From positions 62,001 through 126,000 of the forward strand of contig NZ_BSTQ01000004.1 in NCBI RefSeq assembly GCF_030269605.1: a stretch of DNA of 64,000 nt, read 5' to 3'. Shown here piece after piece: positions 63,126-64,000 of the stretch. Both the position numbers and the translations under genes were made by a program. The stretch comes from Lentzea sp. NBRC 105346. Its GTDB lineage: Bacteria; Actinomycetota; Actinomycetes; Mycobacteriales; Pseudonocardiaceae. The notes beneath the pieces were generated by a model. The model did not search any database, was not told where the DNA came from, and worked only from the letters and a program-made list of their open reading frames with translations. Positions within the stretch are counted from its first letter, which is position 1. The number at the start of each line of letters is the position of its first letter.

Positions 63126-64000
63126 GGGGCGGGCACGGGGAAGGCGGCCGGGCTGCGTTTGCCGTCCTTGCCGATGGCGCGCACACCGAAGAACGCGTTG
63201 TCCTTGGACAGGTTCACGGTGTGCGCCGTCGTCGCGCCGACCGGGATCCGGTGGGTCCAGTCGGAGGTGTCCGTCGGACGCCACACGACCTCGTACTCGC
63301 GGCCCGGCTCGCCGTCCCACACCAGGTCCGTCTCGTTGGTGAGCCGGTTGGTGCGGATGCGCACGTTGCGCGGCGTGCCGGGCCCGCTCGCGAGTGACCA
63401 CATCACGGCGGCGTTCACCTTGGTGACGCGCAGCAGGTAGGGGAAGTCGCAGAACTGCACGAGGTCGCCGTACTGCACGCCGTTCTCGACGCGCACGTTC
63501 TGGTGCTGGTGGGCGTAGTCCTCGTGCGGCTCGGTGAAGCGCGCGGCCGGGAAACCCCGCTCCAGGAACGGAATGTGGTCGCCGCCGCGCAGGTAGCGGT
63601 CGCGTCGATGGATGACCTCGACGGTCATGTCCGTGGCCGAGTTGCTCGCGACGTCGGTGACGAACCGGGCGAGCTGCCGGCTGGGCGAGTCGTTCTCGCC
63701 GCCGACGGACCGGCGGATCGCGGCCTGTTCCGGCGTCTCCGCCGTCGGGACGCCCTCGGCGAAGAGCCGCAGCACGTTCGTCCTGGACGCGCCGACGATG
63801 TCGTTGGTGAACATCGCCTGCAGGTTGCGGCCCTTGAGCTGCTCGGCCAGGTGCGCCGCGCCCAGGAGCCCCTGCTCCTCGCCGGCGACGGCGGCGAAGA
63901 TGATCGTGGCCTCGAACGTCCGGGTCGCCAGGACCCGCGCCAGCTCCATGACGGCGGCCACGCCGGACGCGTCGTCGTCGGCGCCGGGGGCGTCGCTGGT
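63122..64000 (-). CDS. M28-family zinc aminopeptidase, C-terminal part (5' end outside window)
   Basis: The frame is open to the right edge, so only the last 292 residues are seen. The first residues, TSDAPGADDDASGVAAVMEL, contain the metal-binding Asp motif of M28 peptidases (usually D-PGADDNASG). IIFAAVAGEEQGLLGAAHLA holds the catalytic Glu-Glu pair, and FTNDIVGAS and LRGGDHIPFLERGFPAARFT (last zinc His region) follow. The C-terminal 90 residues (TPRNVRIRTNRLTNETDLVW) look like a fibronectin type III-like domain. Homologues are secreted aminopeptidases, but the signal lies outside the window. Confidence 0.92.
   Translation of the reverse strand, partial: TSDAPGADDDASGVAAVMELARVLATRTFEATIIFAAVAGEEQGLLGAAHLAEQLKGRNLQAMFTNDIVGASRTNVLRLFAEGVPTAETPEQAAIRRSVGGENDSPSRQLARFVTDVASNSATDMTVEVIHRRDRYLRGGDHIPFLERGFPAARFTEPHEDYAHQHQNVRVENGVQYGDLVQFCDFPYLLRVTKVNAAVMWSLASGPGTPRNVRIRTNRLTNETDLVWDGEPGREYEVVWRPTDTSDWTHRIPVGATTAHTVNLSKDNAFFGVRAIGKDGKRSPAAFPVPAP

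Overview
The window looks like the chromosome of a high-GC filamentous actinomycete. The best guess is Pseudonocardiales (a Lentzea- or Saccharothrix-like organism). The inference rests on gene content: a fused KGD-type 2-oxoglutarate dehydrogenase with a DUF6104 neighbour, a SARP/AfsR-type regulator, a subtilisin-inhibitor-like protein, an FxSxx-COOH RiPP locus and a 10-methyl fatty acid (tms/bfa) gene pair. GTG starts and 4-base stop/start overlaps are frequent. No rRNA, tRNA, phage or CRISPR array was seen.

Layout. 0-5.1 kb: an FxSxx-type RiPP locus (NB-ARC/TPR protein FxsT, HExxH putative peptide hydroxylase, radical SAM/SPASM maturase FxsB, and a 55-residue precursor ending FQNRI). 5.1-9.0 kb: DUF6104 protein and kgd. 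9.7-15.9 kb: a fused two-half ABC exporter, an ABC ATPase/permease pair and two small unknown proteins. 16-24 kb: repeats, an MFS exporter with its TetR regulator and operator, alanine dehydrogenase, a GH29 fucosidase, and a glycine riboswitch ahead of gcvH-sdaA. 24-31.9 kb: HxlR regulator with flavin reductase, methyltransferase, VTT-domain membrane protein, GH95-like enzyme, protease inhibitor, SGNH esterase and MHS transporter. 31.9-36 kb: an NAD kinase-like/SPFH pair divergent from an NrtR-like NUDIX regulator around a perfect palindrome, then a Gfo/Idh/MocA oxidoreductase and an unknown protein. 36-43.6 kb: palindromic repeats, a two-component system, a secreted alpha/beta hydrolase whose last codons were replaced by an IS3-family element, an acyltransferase, and a phospholipase A2-acyltransferase fusion. 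43.7-50 kb: TetR regulator, SGNH esterase and a leucine/odd-chain catabolic operon (carboxylase beta, biotinylated alpha, acyl-CoA dehydrogenase). 50-57 kb: I36 inhibitor-like protein, lipoprotein, a large membrane-anchored binding-protein hybrid, a prenyltransferase-fold enzyme coupled to a 37-residue peptide ending in Cys, and an AidB-like acyl-CoA dehydrogenase. 57.7-64 kb: SARP regulator, the tmsA-tmsB-like pair and a truncated M28 aminopeptidase.

The strongest candidate for an undescribed system is the tiny Cys-terminated peptide overlapping a polyprenyl-synthetase-fold gene (54.4-55.4 kb), which resembles ComX/ComQ in layout. Other notable points are the FQNRI variant of the FxSxx system with its HExxH partner, the NAD-linked NUDIX/SPFH/kinase island, and a family of long intergenic palindromes, two of which share a conserved arm core. 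In one dispersed repeat, a 25-bp-armed palindrome is nested inside the loop of another.
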